From NCBI GenBank assembly GCA_963693085.1, contig OY856409.1:506281803-506345802 (forward strand): DNA of 64,000 nucleotides. Reading direction: 5' to 3'. The stretch's first letter is position 1. Each line of letters starts with the position of its first letter. The DNA is from Alisma plantago-aquatica. Taxonomy: Eukaryota; Streptophyta; Magnoliopsida; Alismatales; Alismataceae. The notes below the pieces were generated by a model that saw only the letters and a program-made list of their open reading frames with translations, was not told where the DNA came from and did no database searches. Positions 45,869-57,625 of the stretch are shown here, one piece after another. Made by a program: the position numbers and the translations under genes.

Positions 45869-48800
45869 AAAACTTCTATTTAAAAACCATCCAAACTTGA
45901 TGTTGGGGTTGTCTAGTACTAAATGACATTTTCAAAGGCTTAAAGACATCACCTAAGGATTAGATAAGTGACTATACAAATTCAAAAGAGGTCGTTGAAA
46001 ATTTCAGGGTTTCTTAAATATTTTTGTCAAAATTCAATGGATTGTTGACCACTATAAGAGAGATCTAGTACATAATTAGTTGCATTCTCTTCTTCTACAA
46101 TAGGAAATCATGAAGGAGCAGTGTCATTTCATAAGAGTGTCCTTTATGAAGAAATGGGGGTTTTTTCTATTGTATTCTAGGCTCTTACTATTCTCCTACA
46201 TAGTTCATTTTCTGATTTCATATGTGATGAGAAAATTATATATTGTTAATGTTGACACATATGTCTATCATGTTATCTTAATATAGACTATAGAAAAATA
46301 TTATGAGCAGCCTCAATTATTCTTTTGAAGTAAAAATCATGTATCTACTTCATATAAGCATTTTTTATCTTGTGAATCAATAATCTCAACTAGAGCATAA
46401 ATTGACCATAATATATCATGTTCTTTAAATTGTATCAAGAGGGTAATTTGAGTATGGGTTGTTTGATTCACCCAATTAGTCTTTCTTGTGAGAGTGGTAA
46501 ATTAGTAGAAATATACTTGTGTTTGAGTAACATCATTGACACATTATGATATGTATATCTATTTAACAACAATTGCTAGAAGTTAATTTGAAGAATCTCT
46601 TAGTTGATTACAATGAGAAATAGTTGGGAAGTATGCCTTGATGGATATTTTATTATTATTTTTATGGATATGCTTTTGTGTGATCAATGATGAGAATGAA
46701 ACCCTAGACATCACAACATCTTAACGACGATGATAAAATCAATTATACTTAACATCTTTTTGTTTTATTTGAAATACTAACTTTTTATTCAATCATCCAA
46801 ACACATCCATGGAATGCTATATAGATTATTGAATTTTAAGAACTAGTAAGAACAAGTTTTTTTCTTGAATCACCTTGATTGTGTTACATATATCTATATA
46901 CATATGAGGTGGTTCTCAACTTATACACTTATGACTTGTTCCCATTTAGAAATTCAAATGGCTTATGAACATAACTTTTTCATGCAATATGTACTTAATA
47001 AAGAATTGTCATCAAATCAATAAGAAATGAAGTCTTATATTAGGATTCTCAAATGGTATTATATCATTTGTGGGATTAGGAGGTGGATATTAACAAGGAG
47101 AAGTTTTAATGTAGTGTCATTGTATCTATCCTATTGGAACATATGTTGAGACAAAAAAATCTTTTATACAGTGGCTCAGAAGGAGGATAGTCATATTATC
47201 TAGATAAAATGTTTGAGTTTGATTATATGTTTTTATAGATATTTAAAGGTAAGATTGTCACTCTTTGGTAGTGTAACGATATCAGAGAGATGGAAATGAG
47301 TTGAAGAATGAAATTTTATGTGATTTGGGTCCCTTCCTAATTTTGGGGAGTGACATTATGGTTGGAAAGAGAATTAGAAAAATTGATTATGTCCCTTACA
47401 ATGTTAGGGAGTCAGGTATTTAGTCGTAGGGAGGAGTATAGGGTGGGAAACAAATTATAAAATTATATGTCCCTTAACAAATTAGGGAGTGAGGTGTTTA
47501 GAAGTAAGAGATCGGTCCATCATCTAACTTGTTATGGTGTCAAGTAAAGTGGATCAAGTTTAGGAATAGGCCATTCACACATGTGGCACACCCTCATTCA
47601 TGGTGTAACCATAAAAGACCATGTTGGAACCAAGGAGGAGAATACTTGACTATTATGGATTCTTTGTGTCATACAACTTTGAGAAATACATGATTGCATT
47701 AATATTGTGTTCTAATGATTATTTAGGTAAATTCATTAGCATAGAAAAACACAAAGTTATAATGGTAATTATGGGTGTTGATAATTGTCATATTCCATTA
47801 GTTACAATTAAGCTAGAAGTTTATCATATTTAACACCCCTAAATATTTTTTCTTTCATGTAAAGTTATGTTATAAAATGATAAGGATACTTCTTTTGCAT
47901 TTTATTACTATAACTCATATACAAATGACAAAAATCTATAAATTATTTGTTAATAATTCAAAATAATATAGCTTTTCTTAATCTTTTCCCCCTATTGTGT
48001 GTGTTCCTATGTGTGTGTGTGGATGACAAAATGGAAATTTCTTATATATGAAGATAAATCTCATTTTCATGATTTATTAAATGTTTATCATGTTATTTTA
48101 TAGGCCCCAACATATCTTGTAATTATTTTCTGATTCTATCTTCCCTTTATAGATTCCACATACAGGTGACACTTTGATGTATAATATATTTATTATTCTG
48201 AATTTAACATTCCATTGATCTATCAACTTATTATTCTTGTCTATTACCGCCTACTTGTAATATTTTTTTATCATCTATTAAATTTTTTAGTAATATTTAC
48301 TTTTATATCATAGTCTTACAAGATATGGTCATAATATTTTGTACTTTTTCCATATACTTCCCTTCAAGGAGTGATTTATATTTCGTAATTGTTACTACAA
48401 CATTTTAACCTATAATACTATGCTCACTTAACTTTATTTGTACATATAAGGTATAAGCTATAAGAATTTCTTGCTATAAAGTGGATCATATTGTTTATAA
48501 TTTCCACCTATTTTGAAGAGATAATGTGTGTTTAAGTTTGCAACTGTCCCCAATGTATATTATTGTTTTCCTAAAATTTGTGATATATATATTAAATCTT
48601 TAGAAGATCTTACATATCATGATAGGCCATGTTATATGATTACACCATTTTAGTTATATTGTGATATCGTGACCCCTAATTGATAGTTGAATCCAGTTAT
48701 GCTTAAAGTGTGTTTATTTGTGAGTAGAAGTAGTAAATTTCTAAAATGTGATGAGAAATATGGATTCATTGATAAATTTGTGTTAACTTTACATGTTGTT

Positions 48801-50818
48801 AGTTATAGTAGGATGTTCTTTCCATAAAATAAAATAATGGATTTTGTTTTAAAGCATGTCATAAATTATAGGATTTAGGTATCATGTAAATTATGTGCGT
48901 TTTAAATTTGAATAATAATGTTTGTGAAATAAGTGTAATTTAATGTATGTTAACTCAATTGGTATTGTTGTGATTCCCCACATCCAAAAATTGGGTACTG
49001 TCCTCCAAGCCATCTAGTTGTGCGGCTATTTAATAACTTCTATGTTACATAATATCAAATTTCCATATAGTATTATCTATAGTAGACTTATCAAGTGGAA
49101 TGTTTTCTTTTTGTATACAAATACTAGGATAGGATATATATATATAAAGGAAGAGTCGATATAAGTCTACTTTTGGGTTTTATTATTGTCAACGTACATG
49201 ATAAATTCTTGAAATTTGAGTCCCTACCACTCCACATAGTCAAAATGAATTTTTACATAAACCTCATAAATAAATATTTAATTCAAAATGCTAGTTCGAT
49301 TAAGAATTGTTTATATATATAATTAACATCGCAAAATGGTCAATTAAGGTTTTCACTAAAAAAACTTCCTTTTAACCATCCACCCCAACTAATTTCAACT
49401 AGAGGGCATCAAACTAAATTTTAGAAGTTGTATCTTATCTCTTAGAATATAGAAATGGGACTCTAGATCAAAGTTTGATAGATGAGAGGGGAAAATACAT
49501 GTTGCTTATTATAAAATATTTGTTGAATTATGTGACCTATGATTTTGTGTTAATTTATGGTTTATTCCCTCCTTTGATCTTTTGATTACGTATCCAATGG
49601 AGGGGTACATCCTACGGAGTACAATAATTTTTGACCAATTGTTTTGGAATGTCTAAATAAAATGGGTGGATTAAGTAATGATTTAAACCAACATGAGGCT
49701 TTTAGTTTAATGAATTGCTGAAATTGATAAACACTAGCTCTTGGGAAATGTTTAGTTGCTTCTTGTGAGGTATTTGTGTCTTCTCTTAGTCTCCACTCTT
49801 CCTTTATATCAAGGTTTAGAGTGGAAGCCAACCAAGAAGGTGTTGCGTACCCGTGAACCGACTTAGCATGTTTGGTTTGAATTGTTGAAACTCTATAGGT
49901 AAAAGGAGTTGTGTAACACTAAATTGGTGTTCACTTCCTTCCCCTATGAATTTGAGAAAATTCTTGCGTTCATGTTCAAGGTGAGCAGTGGTCTCAAGGG
50001 ATTTGATGGGCTCCCCGTGCCACTGATTCTACTGACCACGAAGTGAACCAGTAATCATTTGTCTCTAAATAGATTCTCAATCTGGTTGGATACATGCCTC
50101 AATCGAATTCTGAATCGACTCAACGAGCCTGTAATTTGATAGCACCCTTTTACATTATTTGAGACAAGATAAAGCAACCATTTCATTTGAAGGTTACACT
50201 CAAGTGGAGTCTATGCTTATTCTTCTCGTGGTGGTGTGGTCTCTGTGCCTACAAATGACCTCCCATAGGTCTTTCCCTTGAAGATATGACTCCATGCATG
50301 TCTTCCACGTGTAGACATCTTCATTAAAATTTCCATTATATTCACGATCTAGAGATGTCTTCCTTAATTCAAGCAAGGTGAGTGGGTGCCACTTATTTCA
50401 AATTTACCTATGTAATTAGAAACTTATCATGCAAATTGTATTTTTTTTATCATGTGTTTTCCAATTGTTGATTCATCTCGCGACAATATAGAAACTGAAT
50501 CAAACATTGAGTACACAATTGAAGGGTATCGGTTGGATATTAGAACAAAACAATAAGGATGAAAGTACTATGTACTAGTTACACTAATTGTAACATCAAT
50601 ATTACAAGTTTTTATATGTCAGAGATTAAAGATATAATTATGATCATGAGTAATTTTGATTCTAATGTTGTGTAGATTATAGTTTTTTTTTCAACTACTA
50701 AAATAAATGCACATGGCTTTGTTGCTTTTTTATATTCTTTGTCATTTGCGCAGCAGTTAAAATGTTAATGCCTATATAATGTAATTAACTTATATCTTGC
50801 TTACAGATTTATATGTGT
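45869..50818. other. AT-rich spacer, no gene seen
   Basis: About 5 kb without a recognisable gene or element boundary. Three imperfect near-repeats (GTCCCTTCCTAATTTTGGGGAG, GTCCCTTACAATGTTAGGGAG and GTCCCTTAACAAATTAGGGAG in shortened form) lie at about 47325-47505. A mixed-composition stretch at 49590-50400 has short frames (for example 49586-49831, minus) that match nothing I know. Confidence 0.55.
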
Positions 50819-50837
50819 ATATATAGATAAATAATTT

Positions 50838-51048
50838 TTTTTATGATGAGGAACCCCTCCCGGGAAAGACACCATTAGATGTGACACAGTCAAGGGTAAA
50901 TTCTAAAACTAGTCGCGTACTTTTGGGACACTACAACATGCTTAATAGTGTGGGACCTTGTTGCACCCCCAGAAAAACAGTCAGAGTCCATCCCTGCTTC
51001 CTTCATAGGGGATTGCTGAGCCACACCAATGTGCTACTCCCACACCCC
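50838..51048 (-). mobile_element. SINE-like retroposed insertion with 19 bp TSD
   Basis: 211 bp between two copies of ATATATAGATAAATAATTT (50819-50837 and 51049-51067). On the minus strand it starts TGGGGTGTGGGAGTAGC, has a GTGGCTCAGCAA stretch that resembles a weak A box, and ends CCTCATCATAAAAAAAA. A short 3' A tail and a long TSD indicate LINE-driven retroposition. No good B box is visible, so it could be a SINE of non-tRNA or decayed tRNA origin, or another retroposed RNA. Confidence 0.8.
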
Positions 51049-51232
51049 ATATATAGATAAATAATTTCATATTATATTTCTAATTATTTAGTCAATTTGG
51101 CTTAATATTTTTTTGTTAAGCCTAGATTAGTAAAGCAAAAAAGTGGTTGCTTACTCAACTAGGTTCATGTTGTAGAATGGAAATTTGATGCCAATATGAT
51201 ACCAGTGCATCAATTTAGTAAATAATTATGAG

Positions 51233-51786
51233 TAGTGTTTTAAAAAGCAATATGTGTTATGTGTGCAGAGAAGTCACCTTATAGAGTATATGCAGAATTA
51301 TATGCAGTTTTGGATTAATTATAATAATTTAATTATTATTTATAAATTAATAATGCAATTGCACATTTAAGTTGTACAACTACATATTTAGACCTTATAT
51401 TTTGAGATAGATTCAAATATAATGTTCCAATGAATAGTAAAACATAATTTAGAATGCATTCTAGAATTATTTAAGCATAAACTCCAATGAAGCACACACA
51501 AAATGATTTAATACAAGTACATAACAAGGGAGACTAACCAAATCATACAAAAGGATGCATGCATATCCTAGAGTTCCAAAACAACAAATATTAAATAAAC
51601 ATGTGACTCATGTACAAAACATACAACAAAATCGTACATCAAGAGAATATTAACAATAAAAATATAATCTAGTTTGGGACGAGATGACAAATGTCTATCT
51701 AAAAATCAATGACTAATCAACCTTATAAGTGGCCAAATATATGCAGGCCGCTTATGCGGCCGATGCGGCCTTTTTTTAAAACACTA
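51233..51786. mobile_element. hAT-type MITE (554 bp)
   Basis: The left end TAGTGTTTTAAAAAGC and right end CTTTTTTTAAAACACTA form terminal inverted repeats of about 15 bp. The flanks are ATTATGAG (51225-51232) and GTTATGAG (51787-51794), an 8 bp target duplication with one mismatch, as expected for the hAT superfamily. The right subterminal part has three GCGGCC-type repeats (51746-51770). There is no coding sequence, so it needs a hAT transposase from elsewhere. Confidence 0.8.
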
Positions 51787-51794
51787 GTTATGAG

Positions 51795-52398
51795 ATTTGG
51801 TTTTAATGTGGTTTTTAAGAAATAATAATGACCATGATTAAATCATGCATTGTTATCTATTGAGAAGGAATCTATCACATTGTTTACTACATTTTTCACA
51901 CATTGATTCCATATTGTCATATTAATTAGTTCTATTAAGCTTGATACCATACGTGAGAATTAGAATATAATTTTATCATTTGGAATTTTGTGATCTTTGT
52001 GGTGGTCATTTGATATTTAGTTCAGCAATGCCAAAATGGTCACTAAAGTTCGAAGCCTTAAATACTTACAGAGTTTATTAGATAATATACATATTTCTAC
52101 TAATTTTAATTATTTGGTTGACCTGCACTTTTTGAGGTTTGGAGTATTATATTGAATATATAGATCACTCATACTAAAAATTTAGTTCATTATAACGATG
52201 CATGCCAATATTATATCAATTGACATATATACCTAGCGAGGGAAAACATGTATGTGAAAATTCCTTGTGTCTAGTCAATATGATAAATAGAATGCATTAA
52301 AAAATCTAAGCCTACATTAGTATAAAATGATACATGAAACACCATATACCACCCTTATTAACGTATACAAAGATAAATGTGAGTGAATGATCCAAATC
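51795..52398. other. AT-rich spacer, nothing recognised
   Basis: About 600 bp of AT-rich DNA between the MITE and the GC-rich retroposon. No ORF, repeat or RNA was recognised. Confidence 0.5.
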
Positions 52399-52414
52399 AA
52401 CTCCAATGTGGCCC

Positions 52415-53297
52415 CCCAGCACAGTTTGCAGCGCTCCTCTCATCCGCAACCTAGCGGCGATTGCCCGTGCGATCTAGGTTTAGCGGCAGTGCCCTAGGCT
52501 TGGGGGGGCGGGGGCGGCGGCCGCGACCAGTGGTCTCTTCCCTACTCCCCCGGAGCCTCTTCCTACCGCGCCTCGTCTCCACCAAGATGTCGTCAAACCC
52601 GTTCGGCTGGTTCCTGCCTCTCGCCGTTCTTGTGCGGCGGGTCCTCTGGGTGGCGCTGCGTCCGCCGTGAGCGAGCTTCAAGATAGCTTCTCGCCTGATG
52701 GGGGCTTATCCATCTCGCCCAGGGTGGTGCCGCTGCCTTTGCAGGCCGCTGCCTTTGCAGGCACTTGCCGAGTCAGGGGGAAACGGTGCGGTAGTGAGGG
52801 GCTGAGGTGCCCGTTTCTTCCTTTCTGGTTTTGCTCTGTTTTCCTTTCAGTGGTCTGTGGCAGCTTCAGTCTGCCCTTTTAGTCGTCGTTCATCATCCTT
52901 TGTTTCTAGTCGCTACTGGTTAGCCTTCTGCTCGCTGCTTGTCAGCGTTTGTTTACCCGCTGCTTGTCAGTGTTTAGTTTTCCTTGTGTCTTGCTGTGGC
53001 TTGTTTGTTACTTGGTTATACGGCGTCCCTTGAGACGATGATGCATCGGAACACCGCACAGATCCAGGGCCTCTATCACTACTACACGCTCAAGTCGAAG
53101 GAATTTTTCGTGGAAAGCTGCTTAAGACAGCAACAAGGAAGAAGAATCAATACGGAAGCGTTCTATTCTGGTTCCGATATGAGTTGTAGTGATGTTAACT
53201 TGATCTTTGTTTGCTCCTGCTGTATTTTTGACTCAAATTGTAGATGTTGTATGGCTTATAAGTAATGAATCGAGCCATCTTGCCCTCAAAAAAAAAA
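52415..53297 (+). mobile_element. GC-rich poly(A) retroposon, probably an internally deleted LINE or a processed retrocopy
   Basis: 883 bp flanked by AACTCCAATGTGGCCC at 52399-52414 and 53298-53313, with an A tail of about 12 (53288-53299). The first half is strikingly GC-rich (GGGGGGGCGGGGGCGGCGGC near 52502) in an AT-rich neighbourhood and holds small duplications (CGCTGCCTTTGCAGGC twice, 52731-52763). The 3' end (TGTTGTATGGCTTATAAGTAATGAATC before the A tail, 27 bases read in two parts) looks like a plant L1 3' UTR. Frames at 52667-52882 and 52984-53265 match no protein family I know. A 5' UTR plus 3' UTR LINE relic is my preferred reading; a retrocopied cellular mRNA is the alternative. 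Confidence 0.75.
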
Positions 53298-53313
53298 AAC
53301 TCCAATGTGGCCC

Positions 53314-55680
53314 AGAAGGTGGGTTCAAACATTTTTGTACTAGGCCAGCTACAGAGACATAGGGATATTCATCCACGTAGATTAAAACTAATATCGATGC
53401 ATGTTATAGACGTCTGTGCAGGAGGATTACCCTTGACATACGCTCTCATTCATGAAGTAGTATGTAGTTCTCCTCCCACTAAGTTAGCTTAACTATAAGT
53501 TCACAATTGAGTTTCCATTCATATATAGGGAAAGATTCCTTATATCTACTATTCTACTCTACTAAACACCACCACTCGTCTCCGTCCCTCTCCTAATTCC
53601 GTGAAAAAAGTGGACTCTTGTCTCCGTCCTCTCCTATATAATTCGGCTGTTGTAATTCTCCCATCAATATCAACCCTAATCGTCCGCTATCAACGTCTAC
53701 ATAGCTACTCTATCTGCCCATGGACGAACGGGGTGGCTGAGGATGTCGTCACATGTACCAGACGCAAAGCCCCACGCTGAAGGCGCAGTATTGGCAACTT
53801 GCAGTTTCGAACGGAAACTAAGGCCAAAGAGTTGCAGGTTTAGATCAGTGCAACAAGCACGGAAAGTGTATCCATCATGGAGGCTCTCACCTTGTCTAAG
53901 AGACGCAGTGTACATGATCTTCATCTCCGCCGCTAGGACTTCCGATTAAGTAAGATCTAACAACATCACAGTCCAAGCCGGATCAATCTGATAGCAAATA
54001 ATGTTCGTCGTCTGTCTCTCTTTAGTCTTTAATTGAACAATGTCCGTGGAAACATTCATCATTGCCTACCTCAACAACATGCACCCTCAAATTTTGCATC
54101 CATTGATCCCCTTAATTAGTTGGTATCAGTGGATTAAAGTCATCTTGTTTCTCTTTCTGTTCCTTTTATTTGCAGTACTCCTCTAAAGAATGACGTGCAG
54201 TTGAGAGTTCAAATTTAAATCATGTTATCATGTCCCAGGCTTGTCCCCGTGTCCTCCCCTAGCCGCTGAATAGGACTGATGCCTACCGCTTTGATAAACC
54301 TGCGATTGCGGCTACGCCATCCAATGGAGGTTCTTCTATGATACATTGATCATTCATTGGCCGCATCTTTTCATTGTATCTGCTCCATTTTGTAGAAATA
54401 AAAACCTCTTCCTAAATCGTCTGCGGTAGGATCGCTGAGTTGTTGGAAACGGGAGAAAAGATGTTGTGTGCTTCACTTAACCAGGAGGAGGGCCATCATC
54501 AACATTAAACAGGTTCTTTCACCCCGCACGCATATACCATATCATTTTGTGATGCATATCTTACATTCAGTTTGATGAGTGAATCATCCTTACGGTTAAT
54601 GATCCTCCTACCGCAGTAATTGCAATGATGTTGTCCGGAGATAGCTGCGCGCTCTCCTCCTTCAAACTTCTGGTGGCTTCTCCGTACGCGCTCAGATCTG
54701 CTGTTGCATCATGCTGTTCCGGATGCTGTTGCATATTATCCTAGCCTTTCATCCATCCCAAAACCCCACCCTTAAAAAGAATCAAAACGTGTTTTAACGA
54801 CACGGATCAATTGTAACAGCCTGAAATAGCATTTTCGGAACAGCAGATTTGAACTATCTCCGTACGGGTGCTTTTGCGTTAAACTCCAGGAGGTTATGCA
54901 CTGAACCAATAAAGAGATTCCGACCCCATCTTCCGTTTTCCCGTCCCTAGCAATCACACTCGTGAGCACACAGATTATAGGGTAGGGACAGATCGCACGG
55001 CCAGAGAGCGCTTTCTCTACCGCTGGGCTAATTCTCGTTGTAATGGTACCGGTCTATGGCTTTAAGTTAGTGGTGCCTCCGTCGAGTTCCTGGTGGAGCT
55101 GGAAGACGATGATGTTGCTGGTTTGTGGCTCTCTGGCGTCGTCCTTGTGATCGTCAAAGTATCTCACACCCATTAGAAGTCGGACGCCGGGCTACTGACG
55201 TTACTGGTGAGGCAGCTGTGGCAGCCACGAGCATTGGTGGGGGAGATCGGTACCTCTTCCTCTCTTGTTCTTAATTTTTTTAATTGTTTTGTTAAGTTTG
55301 TGTTACTAGCCATTCCTTTACCTTTACCACCGTGCTTGCGGTGTTTTCCCTCTTTTCTTTCTTTTAGCTGGGTTTCCCGGCCCTTGACACTGTTGAGGGT
55401 TGTCTTGCGCCTATTAGTGTCTTTGTTGCTTTTTACTTCATGGGCTGTCAAGGCTAGAGCATGTACATGATCGGGGAGTGAGTTTGTCGAAAAGCTGAGG
55501 TAACGCCCAAACACCTAAAATCTGAGTAGAAGTATCTCACCTATTTACAATTAGATCTCTTTTATATTCTTGTATCCATGGTCCAGATCCGGTCTTATTC
55601 AATTTACTATATAGATGTATTGTGACTATTATATATTTAACCCAAAGATCTTAGGTCACTTATTTATCAACCTCCCTGGT
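53314..55680. other. Mixed-composition region, no assignable gene
   Basis: It is GC-richer than the spacers to its left. Overlapping short frames on both strands lie at 53697-53949, one of them Cys/Ser/Leu-rich; I do not recognise them. On the minus strand at 55015-55031 the sequence TTAGCCCAGCGGTAGAG looks like a tRNA A box. A Lys/Arg/Glu-rich minus-strand frame (55173-55514) is the complement of a pyrimidine-rich plus strand and is probably not a gene. Some of this may be further retroposon debris upstream of the LINE. Confidence 0.4.
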
Positions 55681-57102
55681 CACACACGCTTCCTAGGGTT
55701 TCTCTGGGCGACGACGGCGACTCAGGGTTCCCCTTGCCATTGAGGCGATAACTCTTGTGATTTGCAGGTACCCTCCGCGCCATGGCGGAAGATCTTGTGG
55801 AACGCTACGCATCCCTAAGAGTCAGAGAGGAGGAAGAGTCAGATATATTAGATTTGAAGGATACGGTCGCCAGAGATGAAAACGATCACCTTGAGCTTGC
55901 TCTGGTCGGGCGGCTACTGACGAAGAGGTCGTATAATTTTCCAGCCTTTAAACGCACCATGCTCAATGCATGGTCGTTGAGAAAGGAGGCGGGGTTCCGG
56001 CAGCTGGCGAACAACCTGTTCGTGATCCAATTTTTGCACTGGAAAGATAAAGACAAGGTGATTGTGGATGGGCCGTGGAACTTTGATAATCACCTGCTCG
56101 TGGTGAAGGATATCAAGCCGGAGGATACACCGACAGAGATGATTCTCAACTCAAGCCAATTTTGGATCCGCTTGTACAACCTGCCGCTAGGGTATCGATC
56201 GGAGGAAGCCATTAGAGCGGTGGCGGGGAAGATAGGAAGGGTCTGCGTGGTGGATAGACGCGACCTGGGTTGGGGGGCTTCTTGTCGAGCCAGAGTCGAG
56301 ATCGACGTCACCAAGCCGATACGGCAGAAGCAGAAGATACGAGACAGAGAGGGGAAGGTGGTCGAGGTTGAGGTCAGGTACGAGAGGCTGCCGACGTTCT
56401 GCAACTTGTGCGGAGTAATAGGGCACCTTGAAAAGGACTGTAGGGATGAAGAGGAGGAGGAAGATGATGGACTGGCCCCGAGGATGTGGGGACCGTGGAT
56501 CAAAGCATCATCGATGAAGCGATGGCAAGTTCCATTAACGGAGGAGTTGTTTGGAAAAGAGAGTGAAACTAAATCACTCAAGTTCGTGCCCAAGCCGTCG
56601 GGGTCCAAGGGCGCAGTGGGAGGAAGGGGTTGGGGTGACGTCGTCGACAGTGGCAGACACAGCGTTCACCAGCGAGAAGAGGAGGTGGGAGAGACAGGGG
56701 ATGCCACGTCAGTGGAGGTCTTGGAAGAGGTCTTTGCCAGGCGGAAGGACAGAAGCGAGAAGGGGGGGGGGAGTCGTGGAAGGGATAGCACTGAACACGG
56801 GGGAAGACACCATCGTCCACAGGGGGAGAGGAAGACGGGGGCGAATAATCCCACTCCAACCGCTGGTCCGGCTACGGGTGATTTGGGATCTTCAGTGGGC
56901 GTCCTGCAGGCCGGCGATGGAGTACCACGTGAAGTGGGGCGAGCAGGGGTTGCTGCAGCAATGGGCGATCATTGTCAGCCTCGGAAGGAAGGGGGACACC
57001 TCGTGCATCACGCGGAGTGATGGAGTTGGGACTTACACCAAAAGATTTTCAGTCTTCCAATGGGAGTCCCAGAATTCTATCACCAAAAACCCTAGAGAGG
57101 AT
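55681..57102 (+). mobile_element. L1-type LINE, 5' part with ORF1, cut by an LTR element
   Basis: A GC-rich 5' UTR (CTAGGGTTTCTCTGGGCGACGACGG region) leads to ORF1 at 55782. The body stops at 57102, where the LTR of the Tat-like element begins, so ORF2 (endonuclease and RT) is either beyond the right edge of the window or lost. The exact 5' end and TSD of the LINE are not clear. Confidence 0.75.
55782..57020 (+). CDS. LINE ORF1 protein (DUF4283 and CCHC zinc knuckle)
   Basis: 412 codons, the longest stop-free frame in the window apart from the equal-length Ulp1 segment. The start ATG lies in CGCGCCATGGCGG, a good plant context. Residues about 35-190 form a DUF4283-type RNA-binding fold with NNLFVIQFLHWKDKDKV and FWIRLYNLPLGYRSEE. 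A CCHC knuckle CNLCGVIGHLEKDC lies at about 207-220, preceded by VEVEVRYERLPTF and followed by an acidic run (DEEEEEDD). This is the layout of plant L1 ORF1 proteins, which bind LINE RNA. The tail is rich in Arg, Gly, Glu and Pro. After the G run at 56764-56773 another frame stays open to 57105 (SITKNPRED end), so the true C-terminus may involve a one-base slip there. Confidence 0.9.
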   Translation: MAEDLVERYASLRVREEEESDILDLKDTVARDENDHLELALVGRLLTKRSYNFPAFKRTMLNAWSLRKEAGFRQLANNLFVIQFLHWKDKDKVIVDGPWNFDNHLLVVKDIKPEDTPTEMILNSSQFWIRLYNLPLGYRSEEAIRAVAGKIGRVCVVDRRDLGWGASCRARVEIDVTKPIRQKQKIRDREGKVVEVEVRYERLPTFCNLCGVIGHLEKDCRDEEEEEDDGLAPRMWGPWIKASSMKRWQVPLTEELFGKESETKSLKFVPKPSGSKGAVGGRGWGDVVDSGRHSVHQREEEVGETGDATSVEVLEEVFARRKDRSEKGGGSRGRDSTEHGGRHHRPQGERKTGANNPTPTAGPATGDLGSSVGVLQAGDGVPREVGRAGVAAAMGDHCQPRKEGGHLVHHAE

Positions 57103-57460
57103 TGATGTCTTCCCTAGGTTTACCTAGAACTGGTGCTTAGATAACAACTCCAACCCCATAAGAGTATGGAAGCCTTATCATAGTACAGATTTAGGATCGA
57201 ACCCAAAAGACAACGGTCTTGTTGCAAGCAACAAGATGGAAAACGTACAGTACTTCACTTAGTTATTTTACTAATTGGTACTTATATCAAAAGGTTGGAT
57301 TTTGATTGGTTTTTAGACTAAAGCATGAAAAGTATATAAAGCAAGTAAAACTAAGATTTAACAAATGATGATGAATCACTGGGGTTAAGCAGGTATTCAC
57401 CACCGCTACACATGCATTGTATATGTACTAAGCAAGCAAGACTTATAAGCTAGATGCATG

Positions 57461-57625
57461 GATGTTCCACAAGACCGATGCCTTATAAGACAAGAGTGAT
57501 GCATTGCATCCAAGGATGTTCCACAAGACCGATGCCCATATAAGACAAGAGTGATGCATTGCATCCTTCGATGTTCCACAAGACCGATGCCCATATAAGA
57601 CAAGAGCAATGCATCGCATCCTTCA
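57461..57625. repeat. 54-55 bp tandem repeat, three copies
   Basis: GATGTTCCACAAGACCGATG starts at 57461, 57515 and 57570, each followed by a (C)CATATAAGACAAGAG and GCATTGCATCC segment. It lies in the R/U5 part of the LTR. Confidence 0.9.

Noticed and set aside
55173..55514. 113-codon Lys/Arg-rich minus-strand frame
   Set aside because: Complement of a pyrimidine-rich plus strand; no known motif and no supporting context.
56090..56608. 172-codon minus-strand Ser-rich frame
   Set aside because: Shadow of LINE ORF1 on the opposite strand.
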